A stretch of 46,929 bases of DNA from DASZHC01 sp035938215 (GCA_035938215.1 DASZHC010000065.1:1-46929); one strand, 5' to 3'. Positions 7,866 to 15,980 are shown, counted from the first letter of the stretch. Program-made: numbers and translations. Notes: generated by a model from the sequence alone, not told the origin.

Positions 7866-8041
7866 GGAACTGGCGGTGGAAGCACTTAAAGGAACTGGAG
7901 GGCTGATAGGGGCGTTGCTCGCAAGCCCGGGTGCGCGAAAGATAATTTGGTTGGCATAAGTCAAGAAGTGGCTCTCTCCCGCACTCCCCCAAACTCTAAC
8001 TTAACTAACTCTTTGCTTTAAGCGCTTCCACCACCACTTCC
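7866..8041. repeat. Inverted repeat between convergent priA and mgsA (GGAACTGGYGGYGGAAG family)
   Basis: The sequence starting GGAACTGGCGGTGGAAGC at 7866-7891 is matched at 23 of 26 positions by the reverse complement of 8016-8041 (GGAAGTGGTGGTGGAAGC...). The right arm lies inside mgsA and encodes its last residues, GSGGGSA, and the stop codon. A third, shorter match sits at the 3' end of the helicase gene (39947-39970). The pair may act as an mRNA 3' structure or be the ends of a small inserted element. Confidence 0.6.
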
Positions 8042-9382
8042 CGGAGATGGCCCACTCGTGTTCTCTTGCTCAAACAATCGGCGCCAATGGTCGAGCCGTT
8101 CCTTAACACGACGCTCAAAACCATTCTCCGTGGGCTCGTAGTAAATTCGTCCTTCGGGCAAATATGCCTGCGGTACGTATCCGCCTTCGTAGTCGTGGGC
8201 ATATTTGTAGCCACCTTCCTCTCCAAGTAATTTTGATCCTTTTCCTCTCAGGTATTTTGGGATGGCCAAAACGCGGCCTTTCCTTACATCCTCGGTGGCG
8301 CGATTGAGGCCCTCGTGGGCTCGGTTGCTCTTTGGCGCCGTCGCAACGTAAACAGTCGCGTGAGCAAGGGGAATACGGGCTTCGGGTAATCCAACAAATT
8401 CGACCGCTTGTTGCGCTGCAACAGCTACCAAAAGCGCCTTAGGATCTGCCATGCCCACATCTTCGCTAGCCGCAATGACTATCCGGCGTGCGATGAACCG
8501 GATATCTTCACCGGCGTACAGCATTTTTGCCAGCCAATAGAGGGCCGCATCGGGATCGGAGCCCCGCATGCTTTTGATGAAGGCACTGATTGTATCGTAG
8601 TGCTCGGTTTCGTCTCCATCGTAAACCACTGCCTTTCGTTGTATGCTCTGTTCGGCAACCTCGCGATCGAGTACAATAGTTTCATTTAGTCCAGACCGAG
8701 TGGTGAGCACCGCGATTTCGAGTGCATTCAGAGCCCGTCGAGCGTCTCCGTCGCTGACATCCGCCAGGAACTCCAAGGCGGCTGGGTCAGACTCTATCCG
8801 CAGCTTGCCAAATCCCCGTTGAGGATCAGCCAAAGCGCGTTTCAACAAGCGTACCAAGTCATCTCGCCCAAGCGCTTCCAACTCGAACACCTGCGAACGG
8901 GAAACAAGGGGGCTGTTGATGTAGAAAAAAGGGTTGTGCGTCGTGGCTCCGATCAAACGCAAATTGCCACTTTCGACATCCGGCAAAAGCACATCCTGCT
9001 GCGCTTTGTTAAAGCGGTGTATCTCGTCGATGAAAAGGATGGTACGAGTTCCGTTCACCCGCCGTCGCAACGTCGCGGCCGCAGCCACCTTGCGAATGTC
9101 CGCCACAGTGCTTTCCACTCCGCTCAGCCGCTCGAAATGACTCTGGGTCGTGGAGGCTATGATCTGCGCAAGGCTCGTTTTCCCGGTGCCGGGCGGCCCG
9201 TAAAGAATAATGGATGTCAGTCGGTCTGATTCGATCGCCCGCCGGAGCAACTTTCCATCTCCCAGCAGATGCTGTTGTCCTGCATACTCGGCGAGTGATC
9301 GGGGCCTCATCCGTTCGGCAAGCGGCGCGTTCTCGTCAGCGACGGATGCATCCCGACCAGCGTTTCCGAACAAATCATCCAT
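8018..9382 (-). CDS. rarA: Replication-associated recombination protein A (MgsA/RarA AAA+ ATPase)
   Basis: A 454-residue AAA+ ATPase of the RarA/MgsA/WRNIP1 family, which acts at stalled replication forks. Motifs: RMRPRSLAEYAGQQHLLG at the start of the ATPase domain, Walker A GPPGTGKTSLAQ, Walker B FIDEIHRFNKAQQD, sensor GATTHNPFFYINSPL, then the C-terminal tetramerisation region with YWLAKMLYAGEDIRFIARR and YKYAHDYEGGYVPQAYLPE. ATG 9382 is chosen because AGGGGGA stands just before it and the family begins with this MDDLFG-type start; the frame itself is open to 9493. The last residues, SGPSPGSGGGSA, come from a dispersed repeat and are absent from the family core. It is convergent with priA; both serve fork rescue. 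Confidence 0.95.
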   Translation of the reverse strand: MDDLFGNAGRDASVADENAPLAERMRPRSLAEYAGQQHLLGDGKLLRRAIESDRLTSIILYGPPGTGKTSLAQIIASTTQSHFERLSGVESTVADIRKVAAAATLRRRVNGTRTILFIDEIHRFNKAQQDVLLPDVESGNLRLIGATTHNPFFYINSPLVSRSQVFELEALGRDDLVRLLKRALADPQRGFGKLRIESDPAALEFLADVSDGDARRALNALEIAVLTTRSGLNETIVLDREVAEQSIQRKAVVYDGDETEHYDTISAFIKSMRGSDPDAALYWLAKMLYAGEDIRFIARRIVIAASEDVGMADPKALLVAVAAQQAVEFVGLPEARIPLAHATVYVATAPKSNRAHEGLNRATEDVRKGRVLAIPKYLRGKGSKLLGEEGGYKYAHDYEGGYVPQAYLPEGRIYYEPTENGFERRVKERLDHWRRLFEQENTSGPSPGSGGGSA

Positions 9383-9557
9383 TCCCCCTGACCTTCCGCT
9401 GCGCATCCCGGAATGTCCAACGCCGCGAAGAAATGTGCTATTTTCGAAGCGAAGGATTTGCTGGCGCCGGCTTCGTACCCCATCGTGTTGCAAGGATCAA
9501 TAGGAATGCCAGACCGTTGTTTTCCGCTGCTCTGGCGCTTAGCTCGAAGGATGTTGA

Positions 9558-9998
9558 ATGAAAACAATTCTTGTGGCCGTCGATCTCTCGAACGTGACAA
9601 TGAAAGTCGTTAAGGTTGCCGTCCATTTGGCAAAACCTTTCCAAAGCAAGATCATTCTAATTCACGCGGTCGAACCCGTGCAGCAACTCTCCCCGATCGG
9701 CACCGAACCGGTTTCGGTCGCTATTCAAGAAACGCCGACAGATTTTACTGAGGAACTGTCTCGATTGCAGGAAATGATTTCGCACGTCGGGCTGGAATCA
9801 ACGAAGCTGGAACTTGAAGCTCCCCCAGTCGAACTGATTTTGGCCCAGGCGGAAAATTTTCACGTAGACTTGATCGTTCTGGGTTCGCACGGTCGCAGGG
9901 TTCTCGAACACCTGTTTACAGGCAGCGTCGTCGACGGGATATTGCAGCGGGCAAAATGCCCTGTTCTGGTCGTGCCGCTGCACGACAGCGGAACTTGA
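9558..9998 (+). CDS. Universal stress protein, UspA family
   Basis: A 146-residue single-domain Usp protein. It begins with the usual strand MKTILVAVDLSNVT and ends with the ATP-binding signature GSHGRRVLEHLFTGSVVDGI followed by KCPVLVVPL (the G-x2-G-x9-G-[ST] pattern), so it is probably of the nucleotide-binding type. GAAGGA before ATG 9558 is a fair ribosome site. It is divergent from rarA across a 175-bp gap that must hold both promoters; no further feature was recognised there. It acts in the cytoplasm and is probably stress-induced, as is common in the family. Confidence 0.93.
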   Translation: MKTILVAVDLSNVTMKVVKVAVHLAKPFQSKIILIHAVEPVQQLSPIGTEPVSVAIQETPTDFTEELSRLQEMISHVGLESTKLELEAPPVELILAQAENFHVDLIVLGSHGRRVLEHLFTGSVVDGILQRAKCPVLVVPLHDSGT

Positions 9999-10048
9999 GG
10001 GCAAGGCGATCATAGAAACGCGCTAGAATCCTTGAAAAGCAAAACTGG

Positions 10049-11059
10049 TTGCACCTCGTGAACTTTGCAACTCTCTCCGGGTTAGCCGTCCTGAATCCTG
10101 GTAGCCGTGACCCGGACCAGAGCTTTGAAAATGGGCCCGGTCAGCCGTCCTCAAGAGATCACCCTCCGATCAACTATCATGCTTACGCTGCCTGCACCAA
10201 GGGAGCTTTTTATCGAAGCACCGAGTTGGCAGCCCGGCATCGCAGTGTCCTGTTACTGTTGAGAGGCGACTTGAGCGAATCGCGTCGCGCGTTTGAAGTC
10301 CTCAAGGCCGCAGGTTGTTTTGTCGCCGTTTCATTTAAGGAATCGGGCGCTCACCAGGTAGCCAATCAACTATTACGTCCAAAAAGGTTCCAATTGTTCC
10401 GTGAGATCGCGGCACAAGCCGATTTATGCCTTTCAAGCACCCCGGATTTGGTTCCGTTCTACGCCTCCGTGTGCAGGCGGACGGTGCATCTCCCGACACC
10501 TTATCCGCTCGAGTTTGAGTCATGGAACTTTTCGCGCACTCACGATCAACGACAGGGGATTTTCATCGGCACGCGCGAGTTTTCTGTGTTTTCGCGAAAC
10601 CATCTCCTGGCCCTGGCTTCTGTCCGAACATTCTCTGTCCCTGTTACAGTGATTAACGGGGATGGCACGTCCGGCGAAAGGATGCTCCGCGTCTTAAAAT
10701 TTCCGATGGATCAGCTCACCGTAAGCCAGCCGCTGTCTTACCCGGAATACCTGCGCTTGATGGCCCGACACCGGTTTGTTCTCCAGTTCGACCAAAGCTC
10801 TGTTCCCGGTCAGGTTGCGGGCGACAGTCTCCTCTGTCGGATACCGACCGTAGGGGGGAATGGGGCTGTCGAACGAGTCGCGTTTCCGGCGTTGCATGGT
10901 CACGGGCGTTCATTTGAAGAACTTTTGGAGTTGGCGCGGCGCCTTCTGCATGATCATGATTTTTATGAGCAACAATGCGCTGCGTTTGAGGCGGATCGAA
11001 CACTCTCCTTTACCAAAGCAATTGACTCAATGTCGCGCTGGCTGCCTGACCTTACTTGA
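10049..11059 (+). CDS. Glycosyltransferase-like protein (GT-B type, uncertain)
   Basis: A protein of up to 336 residues with no signal peptide. The second half looks like a GT-B nucleotide-sugar domain: GIFIGTREFSVFSRNHLLAL starts a Rossmann half, PLSYPEYLRLMARHRFVLQF follows, and DSLLCRIPTVGGNGAVERVAFP is placed like the donor-binding loop of family-1 type enzymes. The first half contains RSVLLLLRGDLSESRRAFEVL and VNFKESG-like segments but no motif I can name. The frame opens with TTG at 10049; GTG at 10058 is equally possible. It ends three dozen bases before the Fur-family gene, on the same strand, so the two may share a transcript. Acceptor and donor are unknown. Confidence 0.72.
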   Translation: MHLVNFATLSGLAVLNPGSRDPDQSFENGPGQPSSRDHPPINYHAYAACTKGAFYRSTELAARHRSVLLLLRGDLSESRRAFEVLKAAGCFVAVSFKESGAHQVANQLLRPKRFQLFREIAAQADLCLSSTPDLVPFYASVCRRTVHLPTPYPLEFESWNFSRTHDQRQGIFIGTREFSVFSRNHLLALASVRTFSVPVTVINGDGTSGERMLRVLKFPMDQLTVSQPLSYPEYLRLMARHRFVLQFDQSSVPGQVAGDSLLCRIPTVGGNGAVERVAFPALHGHGRSFEELLELARRLLHDHDFYEQQCAAFEADRTLSFTKAIDSMSRWLPDLT

Positions 11060-11094
11060 AGGCGGCTGGTCGTCACCGTACACTTCCTTACCCG

Positions 11095-11559
11095 ATGGCT
11101 CGGCAAGTTCATCCGAATCAATCTCCGCTTAAGGAACTTTCGCGCGAAGCGATCGTTAACCTGCTGCGAGAACATGGGATGCGGATCACAAAAAACCGGA
11201 TCCGAATTCTGGATGCCTTGCTGCAGGCGGATAAACCGTTGTCGCTCGATGAGATTCAATCCAAGGCCGGACTGAGAGGGTCTGTCCCGGACTACGCGAC
11301 GGTGTTTCGGGTAATGACGATCCTTGAGAATCTACAGGTGGCACAAAAGGTTCACTTGAACCGGTCGTGCAGTTTCTACGAACTTCTCGATCCGCGGCAA
11401 CACTACGATCATATTATTTGTACCGAATGCGGCAATGTCACCGTGATGGTCGATTCCTGTCCCGTCGAGAAGGTTGAGCGCCAGATCGAGAAACGATATG
11501 GGTACTCTGAAATTCGCCATTCGCTCGAGTTCTTTGGAAAATGCTGGAAGTGCCAATAG
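11095..11559 (+). CDS. Fur-family metalloregulator (Fur/Zur/PerR type)
   Basis: A 154-residue metal-dependent repressor. The winged-helix N-terminal half contains LLREHGMRITKNRIRILDAL and the recognition region PDYATVFRVMTILENLQVAQ; the C-terminal half holds the metal sites HYDHIICTECGNV and, at the very end, CWKCQ. The two CxxC pairs (CTEC and CWKC) form the structural zinc site known in Fur/Zur proteins. The frame is open to TTG 11056, but ATG 11095 gives the normal family length. Fur, Zur and PerR cannot be separated safely by eye. The gene is convergent with a CadD-like transporter, and a nickel permease lies at the left edge, but no operator (Fur or Zur box) was recognised. Confidence 0.92.
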   Translation: MARQVHPNQSPLKELSREAIVNLLREHGMRITKNRIRILDALLQADKPLSLDEIQSKAGLRGSVPDYATVFRVMTILENLQVAQKVHLNRSCSFYELLDPRQHYDHIICTECGNVTVMVDSCPVEKVERQIEKRYGYSEIRHSLEFFGKCWKCQ

Positions 11560-11582
11560 TCGCGCGCGCGCTCATCTTGGAG

Positions 11583-11628
11583 TAGTGTCCTGTCGCCGAA
11601 ATAGCATGTCATCAATGATGGGAGGTAG
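11583..11628 (+). repeat. Dispersed repeat copy at the 3' end of the CadD-like gene
   Basis: TAGTGTCCTGTCGCCGAAAT begins at 11583 and continues to ATGATGGGAGGTAG at 11628. The first part matches the ends of the small element at 12275-12396 and the copy at 22145-22164; the last 18 bases match 15417-15434. The minus-strand CadD-like gene ends inside it, so its last residues (TSHH) and its stop codon come from the repeat. Confidence 0.75.
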
Positions 11629-12241
11629 GGCACGCCTCCAAAAGCACCTTGAATCCAAGTGCGATCAGGACCCAGGGAACAATCATTCCCGCGTAGCGCT
11701 TCAATTTATCGCGGAAGAGCCGCTGATTTGTAAGGAAATAGCCAAAGAAACACCATATTCCAGTCATCACGCCAAACACCGTGACATAGAGTGGAACGAA
11801 TGACCGCTGCACCGCAAAAAGAGGAATATAGACGCTCAGGTTATCTCCACCGTTTGCCAGTGTCAGAAGTGCTGCGAGCGCCGCTTCGGATTTCACCCAG
11901 GAGACACGCACTTGTTCCTTACCGACGAACTCGGTTGCCTTGGGAGCCGTAGCGGGTTTTAACAGGGGTGTTCTAAATATTTTCGCCAACCGAAAAATAC
12001 CCAGGCATAACGGAAAAGCTCCAAACATTCGGATCGATGCCAGGGGAATCGAAACCATGAAGTGAGCCGCCAGAATGCTAATCAGCACAAGCAGCGACAT
12101 TCCGACGAATTGGCCGACTACGACTGACCCCGCTTGTAAATCGGAATCGACAAAGAGACTTGAGAGCAAAAGAAGATCGTCAACGTTCGTCGATGCGAAT
12201 GCGATGATCGCAACCAGCAATTCGGATAAATACGGGTCCAT
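11612..12241 (-). CDS. CadD-like cation/cadmium resistance transporter (LysE superfamily)
   Basis: A 209-residue inner-membrane protein with about six hydrophobic segments. The start MDPYLSELLVAIIAFASTNV followed by DDLLLLSSLF matches the CadD family's first helix (ATNIDD pattern), and LTLANGGDNLSVYIPLF is the corresponding motif of the second half; such paired Asp-bearing helices are typical. Family members export cadmium or other divalent cations, or quaternary ammonium ions. The last residues and stop lie in a dispersed repeat (11583-11628), so the original C-terminus may have been replaced. It is convergent with the Fur-family regulator. Substrate unknown. Confidence 0.85.
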   Translation of the reverse strand: MDPYLSELLVAIIAFASTNVDDLLLLSSLFVDSDLQAGSVVVGQFVGMSLLVLISILAAHFMVSIPLASIRMFGAFPLCLGIFRLAKIFRTPLLKPATAPKATEFVGKEQVRVSWVKSEAALAALLTLANGGDNLSVYIPLFAVQRSFVPLYVTVFGVMTGIWCFFGYFLTNQRLFRDKLKRYAGMIVPWVLIALGFKVLLEACPTSHH

Positions 12242-12274
12242 CAGGGCAGCTTGGCATCCGAATCGAGGCCCACG

Positions 12275-12396
12275 CTAGTGTCCTGTCCCCGAAATGGCAT
12301 GTCTTTCGCAGCAGGCCAGTTGGCCCTCCTCGCGCCTTGCCGACGGCCCATTTTGATCGCAACGAAAGGCATGTTATTTCCGGGACAGGAAACTAG
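12275..12396. mobile_element. MITE-like element with about 38-bp terminal inverted repeats
   Basis: A 122-bp unit. The left end reads CTAGTGTCCTGTCCCCGAAA and the right end, on the minus strand, CTAGTTTCCTGTCCCGGAAA; similarity continues inward through CATGYCTTTCG, giving imperfect arms of about 38 bp. Both ends are CTAG. No coding capacity is present. The element lies between the CadD-like gene and hisF, and its right-hand CTAG supplies the hisF stop codon (TAG at 12393-12395). Related single ends occur at 3678, 11583 and 22145. Movement would need a transposase encoded elsewhere. Confidence 0.75.
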
Positions 12397-13151
12397 GTCC
12401 GCACAAGCACGCCATTTTCAGCCAGGAACCGTTTCGCTTGAGCAACCGTAAACTCGCCAAAGTGAAAAATGCTGGCAGCCAAAACGGCGTCGGCTTTCCC
12501 ATCTTGCAGAACGTGCAATAGATGCTCGAGAGACCCAGCGCCACCGCTCGCGATAACAGGAATTCCTACCGCCGAACTTACTCTCGCAGTAAAATCAATA
12601 TCGTACCCGTCCTTCGTTCCATCGGCGTCCATGCTGGTAAGCAGTATCTCTCCGGCGCCTCGTCGTTCGGCTTCCAAAGCCCATTCCACGGCGTCAAGTC
12701 GACTCGGGTTGCGTCCGCCATGGGTGTAGACCGTCCAGCGACCAGGTCCGACCTGTTTTGCGTCGATCGCAACGACAATACACTGGACACCAAAGGCGGC
12801 TGCCGATTCCGAAATCAATTCAGGTTTCCGGATCGCCGCCGTATTTATGCTGACTTTGTCGGCACCGGCCAATAGCATTTCGCGGACATCTTCGACCGTG
12901 CGAATACCGCCGCCGACCGTAAGAGGCATGAAACATTTCTCAGCGGTCCGTTCCACAACATCGAACATCGCACGCCGATTGTCGGAAGAAGCGGTGATAT
13001 CAAGAAACACAAGCTCATCGGCGCCCTGCCTGTTATATTCCACCGCGCATTCGACCGGATCGCCTGCGTCCCGCAACTGGAGAAATTTAGTGCCTTTAAC
13101 GACTCGTCCTTCGGTCACATCCAAACACGGGATAATACGCTTGGTCAACAT
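12393..13151 (-). CDS. hisF: Imidazole glycerol phosphate synthase cyclase subunit HisF
   Basis: A 252-residue TIM-barrel enzyme of histidine biosynthesis; with HisH it turns PRFAR and ammonia into imidazole glycerol phosphate and AICAR. It begins MLTKRIIPCLDVTEGRVVKG with the catalytic Asp of CLDV, carries LTVGGGIRTVEDV and the second catalytic Asp in VVAIDAKQ, and ends with the phosphate-binding PVIASGGAGSLEHL. ATG 13151 is chosen because family members start here; ATG 13163 and a longer frame to 13244 are possible. The stop codon is part of the MITE-like element. No other his gene is in the window; the gene is the last of a three-gene minus-strand run with an ANL-like protein and an epimerase. 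Confidence 0.96.
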   Translation of the reverse strand: MLTKRIIPCLDVTEGRVVKGTKFLQLRDAGDPVECAVEYNRQGADELVFLDITASSDNRRAMFDVVERTAEKCFMPLTVGGGIRTVEDVREMLLAGADKVSINTAAIRKPELISESAAAFGVQCIVVAIDAKQVGPGRWTVYTHGGRNPSRLDAVEWALEAERRGAGEILLTSMDADGTKDGYDIDFTARVSSAVGIPVIASGGAGSLEHLLHVLQDGKADAVLAASIFHFGEFTVAQAKRFLAENGVLVRT

Positions 13152-13182
13152 CTGATGGTACATTGATGGCCCTGAGGGAATA

Positions 13183-14397
13183 TCACCGAAAAGTTCGTTC
13201 GATGAGCCAGAATCGGCTTTGCTTATCGAAATAGCCAACGACACCGGTGTGGTGCCACACGCCGTTCGTTGAGACTGAAATTACCGCGACACCGCTGGAG
13301 AGGTCGGACAGTGATTGTCGCGTGGGAAGAAACTCGGCCCGCACGAGTAGTTCTCCAACTTTCTCTAGCGGAGCATCACATGATTCGGGTTGAGATATAC
13401 TCGGCACCCTGCTTCCGGTCGCCGCGCTTGAAACCTTTGCCTCAACGGCGGTGAAAAAACTTCCGACCAACGTCGCTGATCCATCCTTTTCGTATTCCTT
13501 TAAGGAAACCCCGGCCAGAGGCAGGTCTTCACAAAAAATCAGCTCGATATTTGCCCGCTGATTGCGAGCGCGAAAATAATCCACCTCATCCTCGGAAAGC
13601 GGCGCATTAGTGATGAACACCCGATGCAACGGCGACGTCGATTTTCGGAGCAGCCACCGTACGAACTCGCTATCCGCTACAACCCGAGCGGGCTTGAACC
13701 GCTCGACTTGGCGTTCGATACCTCTGTGAGAACGGCAGGTGATGACGCTGGTCAAGCCGGCAGCGACGTTCGCAATCAAATTCAGCGGTGAAGCACATAA
13801 ATCAATTTCGCCCGCTTTCAGTTTCAGCTCCGAAACAAGAAACTGGACGCTCAGATGAAGTTGGTTCTGTGACCACGCCCTCAGCGCAAGGTGTCCCGGC
13901 ACCGGACTCACCAGGTAATAGAGCGCGACCGCATCTGGCAAAGCTTCTTCCAGCGTTCCCAATTTACCGAGGCGAAGCAGGCGCAACTGAGAGCGTGCCC
14001 GACCAATAACGATTTTAGTCGGGATCTTTTTCAGTGCTGCATCAAAGTGGGCACCAACCCATCCCCGCTTCGGAATCAATGCCGCTTTCGGCCCAAGAGC
14101 TTCAATCCAGGAAACAAACTCATGGTGAGGCCTGGAATCATCATATAAGATTGGAATCGCTCCGATTTCGAGGGCTGCAAGCAGATAGCCGTACATTTCC
14201 TGGCCAGGATCAAGCCCGAAAAGGATGCGGTCACCAGGCAACAGTTTGGCCTCGCGCAGTTGGATTGAAAGAAGGTCGACTAGGCGGTTCAACCCGGAAT
14301 AGGTCAGAACCCGATCCCTTGACAAACACCGATCAATTAACGCAGGTACACCCGGCTGCAGCTCGGATCGTTTCCTGAGTGTTTGGATGAAATTCAT
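13183..14397 (-). CDS. ANL-superfamily (acyl-AMP ligase-like) protein with degenerate catalytic motifs
   Basis: A 404-residue protein that follows the N-terminal fold of AMP-forming acyl-CoA synthetases: LTYSGLNRLVDLLSIQLRE and GDRILFGLDPGQEMYGYLLA are typical A1/A2-like segments, and the layout resembles OleC-type ligases. The essential motifs are missing. Where the Ser/Thr/Gly P-loop (TSGSTGxPKG) should be, the sequence is LVSPVPGHLALRAWS; the YGxTE motif is replaced by FCEDLPL; and the TGDxG motif is HTGVVGY. The C-terminal domain with its catalytic lysine is absent. It is therefore probably not an adenylating enzyme. It starts right after the epimerase stop (TGA 14400-14402) and ends about 30 bp before hisF, so the three genes are probably one operon. 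Real role unknown. Confidence 0.8.
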   Translation of the reverse strand: MNFIQTLRKRSELQPGVPALIDRCLSRDRVLTYSGLNRLVDLLSIQLREAKLLPGDRILFGLDPGQEMYGYLLAALEIGAIPILYDDSRPHHEFVSWIEALGPKAALIPKRGWVGAHFDAALKKIPTKIVIGRARSQLRLLRLGKLGTLEEALPDAVALYYLVSPVPGHLALRAWSQNQLHLSVQFLVSELKLKAGEIDLCASPLNLIANVAAGLTSVITCRSHRGIERQVERFKPARVVADSEFVRWLLRKSTSPLHRVFITNAPLSEDEVDYFRARNQRANIELIFCEDLPLAGVSLKEYEKDGSATLVGSFFTAVEAKVSSAATGSRVPSISQPESCDAPLEKVGELLVRAEFLPTRQSLSDLSSGVAVISVSTNGVWHHTGVVGYFDKQSRFWLIERTFR

Positions 14398-14399
14398 GC

Positions 14400-15329
14400 T
14401 CAATTGAATCGCATCGAAAACCGGCGCTTGAGCGTGTCTCCTGGTTTGATCACCTGAATACCGAGCTTTTTCTCAAATGGTCTCTGTTCCTGATGATCCG
14501 GTAAGCCCCAGCATGGCTCAATGCAAATGAACGGATTCAAGTCGCTCCAAATTGCAAAGTATGGGGCTTCGCTCAGGTCAATCTCAATTTGCCTTCGCGC
14601 TCCGTAGTCTCTAAGGACAACTATATTCTGATCAACATCAACAGGTTCCAAAAGGAATGTTCCGGGCAGTTCAAATGGCTTCACCGGCCAGGTACCACCG
14701 TCAGACTCGAACTCAACCATTCCGCCACTCAAAAAATTGCCGGGCGCCAAGTGACGTCGGTAGCTGCCTCGGGGAAGAATGATACGCGCATTCTCGACCG
14801 AGGAGACAGCAAACCCTGGATGCAAACCAAAGCTCAGGTGCGCCGGCCTTTCGGGCTCTTCATTGTGGAAAGCAAAGCTTACTTCGACGTTATTTCCGAA
14901 TAGGGAGTAGCTGATTCGAAACGAAACCTTTCGCGGATACTCGATGGGCATGATCTGGCTGGAAGACAACGTGTAAGTCAGAGTAGCTTTGTCCCCAATC
15001 GAAACTTCAGGATCCGCAAACATCTTGTGCCGAAGGAAGCCGTGATTCCCGCCTACGATCTCCTCTCCCTCGTACAAGGTCCTTTCATTCCGCAGGCGAT
15101 GCAGATAATAACCCATGACCGTCGCATGATTTTGCCATCCACTCCCGGACGGAATAAGCTCTCCGTCTCGGTTCAGATACGCCACGGAATCCGCATGACT
15201 TTGGCCGCGCACTATGCCAACCAATTCGGCCCCAAGATTGTCGACGACGATGCGAAACCCGCTCTCACGATCGACAATCTCATAGAGTCGATGCTGGTCT
15301 TTTTCGAAGGCCCGCTGTTCGAAGCCCAT
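14400..15329 (-). CDS. Aldose 1-epimerase-like protein (galactose mutarotase fold)
   Basis: A 309-residue cytoplasmic protein of the aldose 1-epimerase/YeaD group, which interconverts the alpha and beta forms of sugars or sugar phosphates. Recognisable parts are VDNLGAELVGIVRGQSHADS at the start, a NHGFLRHKMF block with the conserved histidine after GG, the LSFGLHPGFAV block holding the second histidine, and IEPCWGLPDHQEQR near the end with the acidic residue. ATG 15329 starts the protein in the usual place. It heads the minus-strand run to the ANL-like protein and hisF, with nearly touching stop and start codons. The sugar cannot be named. Confidence 0.88.
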   Translation of the reverse strand: MGFEQRAFEKDQHRLYEIVDRESGFRIVVDNLGAELVGIVRGQSHADSVAYLNRDGELIPSGSGWQNHATVMGYYLHRLRNERTLYEGEEIVGGNHGFLRHKMFADPEVSIGDKATLTYTLSSSQIMPIEYPRKVSFRISYSLFGNNVEVSFAFHNEEPERPAHLSFGLHPGFAVSSVENARIILPRGSYRRHLAPGNFLSGGMVEFESDGGTWPVKPFELPGTFLLEPVDVDQNIVVLRDYGARRQIEIDLSEAPYFAIWSDLNPFICIEPCWGLPDHQEQRPFEKKLGIQVIKPGDTLKRRFSMRFN

Positions 15330-15413
15330 AAGCTTACCTCTGGCTCAATTGACCACAACAGCAGTACTGAAACAAGTTGAGTCGAAAAACAAACCGGAAC
15401 TCGGGAGTCGCGA

Positions 15414-15434
15414 GTCGTCAATGATGGGAGGTAG
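15414..15434. repeat. Second copy of the TCAATGATGGGAGGTAG repeat
   Basis: TCAATGATGGGAGGTAG here is identical to the last part of the repeat at 11583-11628. The CTAGTGTCCTGTC end is missing, so this is a partial copy or a separate module. It lies in the 138-bp gap between the epimerase start and the lipoprotein stop. Confidence 0.6.
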
Positions 15435-15467
15435 ATGCCGGATCTGATAGGAGACCGGATCGGCACA

Positions 15468-15980
15468 CTAAGCGCCCGATCCAACATATTCGGCGGAATA
15501 AGTATCGAATTTCGATACAGTACCTTCCTTGGGAGATTGCTTGACGTCGTACACGTTATTCCCAACGACCTGCTGAGATTGCGTGTCATAAATCATCACA
15601 GACTTGGCTCCCGTGGAATTTTTTTCGCGGACAGTATCTACAGCGATATAACGCGCCTTCCGATATGCAGCCTTGCGCGGTGCGGGTGCGTCCTCGTAAG
15701 CCAGACGAGCCCGCTCCTCAGCGATCTTTCGCTGGCGTTCCGTGGCTTGATGTTTTGCAATCACGTAGGCTGTTACACCGACAATTGCGCCGGTTGCCAG
15801 CCCGATAGCGACCGCTTCGGAGTTGCTCGCTCCTGCAGCCTTCGCGACGCCGCCGGCAAGTGCCCCGGCGCCCGCTCCGAAAAGGGCGCCGTTAGCGGCT
15901 GGTGACAAGTTCTCGCAGCCTGTCAATAGCAGTCCCGCGACAAGGACAGCCGAAGTGGATTGAATCAAACAAGCGTGCAT
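15468..15980 (-). CDS. Glycine-zipper outer-membrane lipoprotein
   Basis: A 170-residue lipoprotein. From ATG 15980 the N-terminus is a signal sequence ending in the lipobox LLTGC (VLVAGLLLTGCEN), with Cys as the lipid-modified residue. After it comes a glycine zipper: NGALFGAGAGALAGGVAKAA and VAIGLATGAIVGVTAYVIA, two helices with small residues at regular spacing as in the YMGG/OmpA-like Gly-zipper proteins. The rest is polar and charged, with no recognised domain. The frame is open to 16028, but the later start fits the signal peptide; no clear ribosome site is seen. It probably sits in the envelope; function unknown. Confidence 0.85.
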   Translation of the reverse strand: MHACLIQSTSAVLVAGLLLTGCENLSPAANGALFGAGAGALAGGVAKAAGASNSEAVAIGLATGAIVGVTAYVIAKHQATERQRKIAEERARLAYEDAPAPRKAAYRKARYIAVDTVREKNSTGAKSVMIYDTQSQQVVGNNVYDVKQSPKEGTVSKFDTYSAEYVGSGA

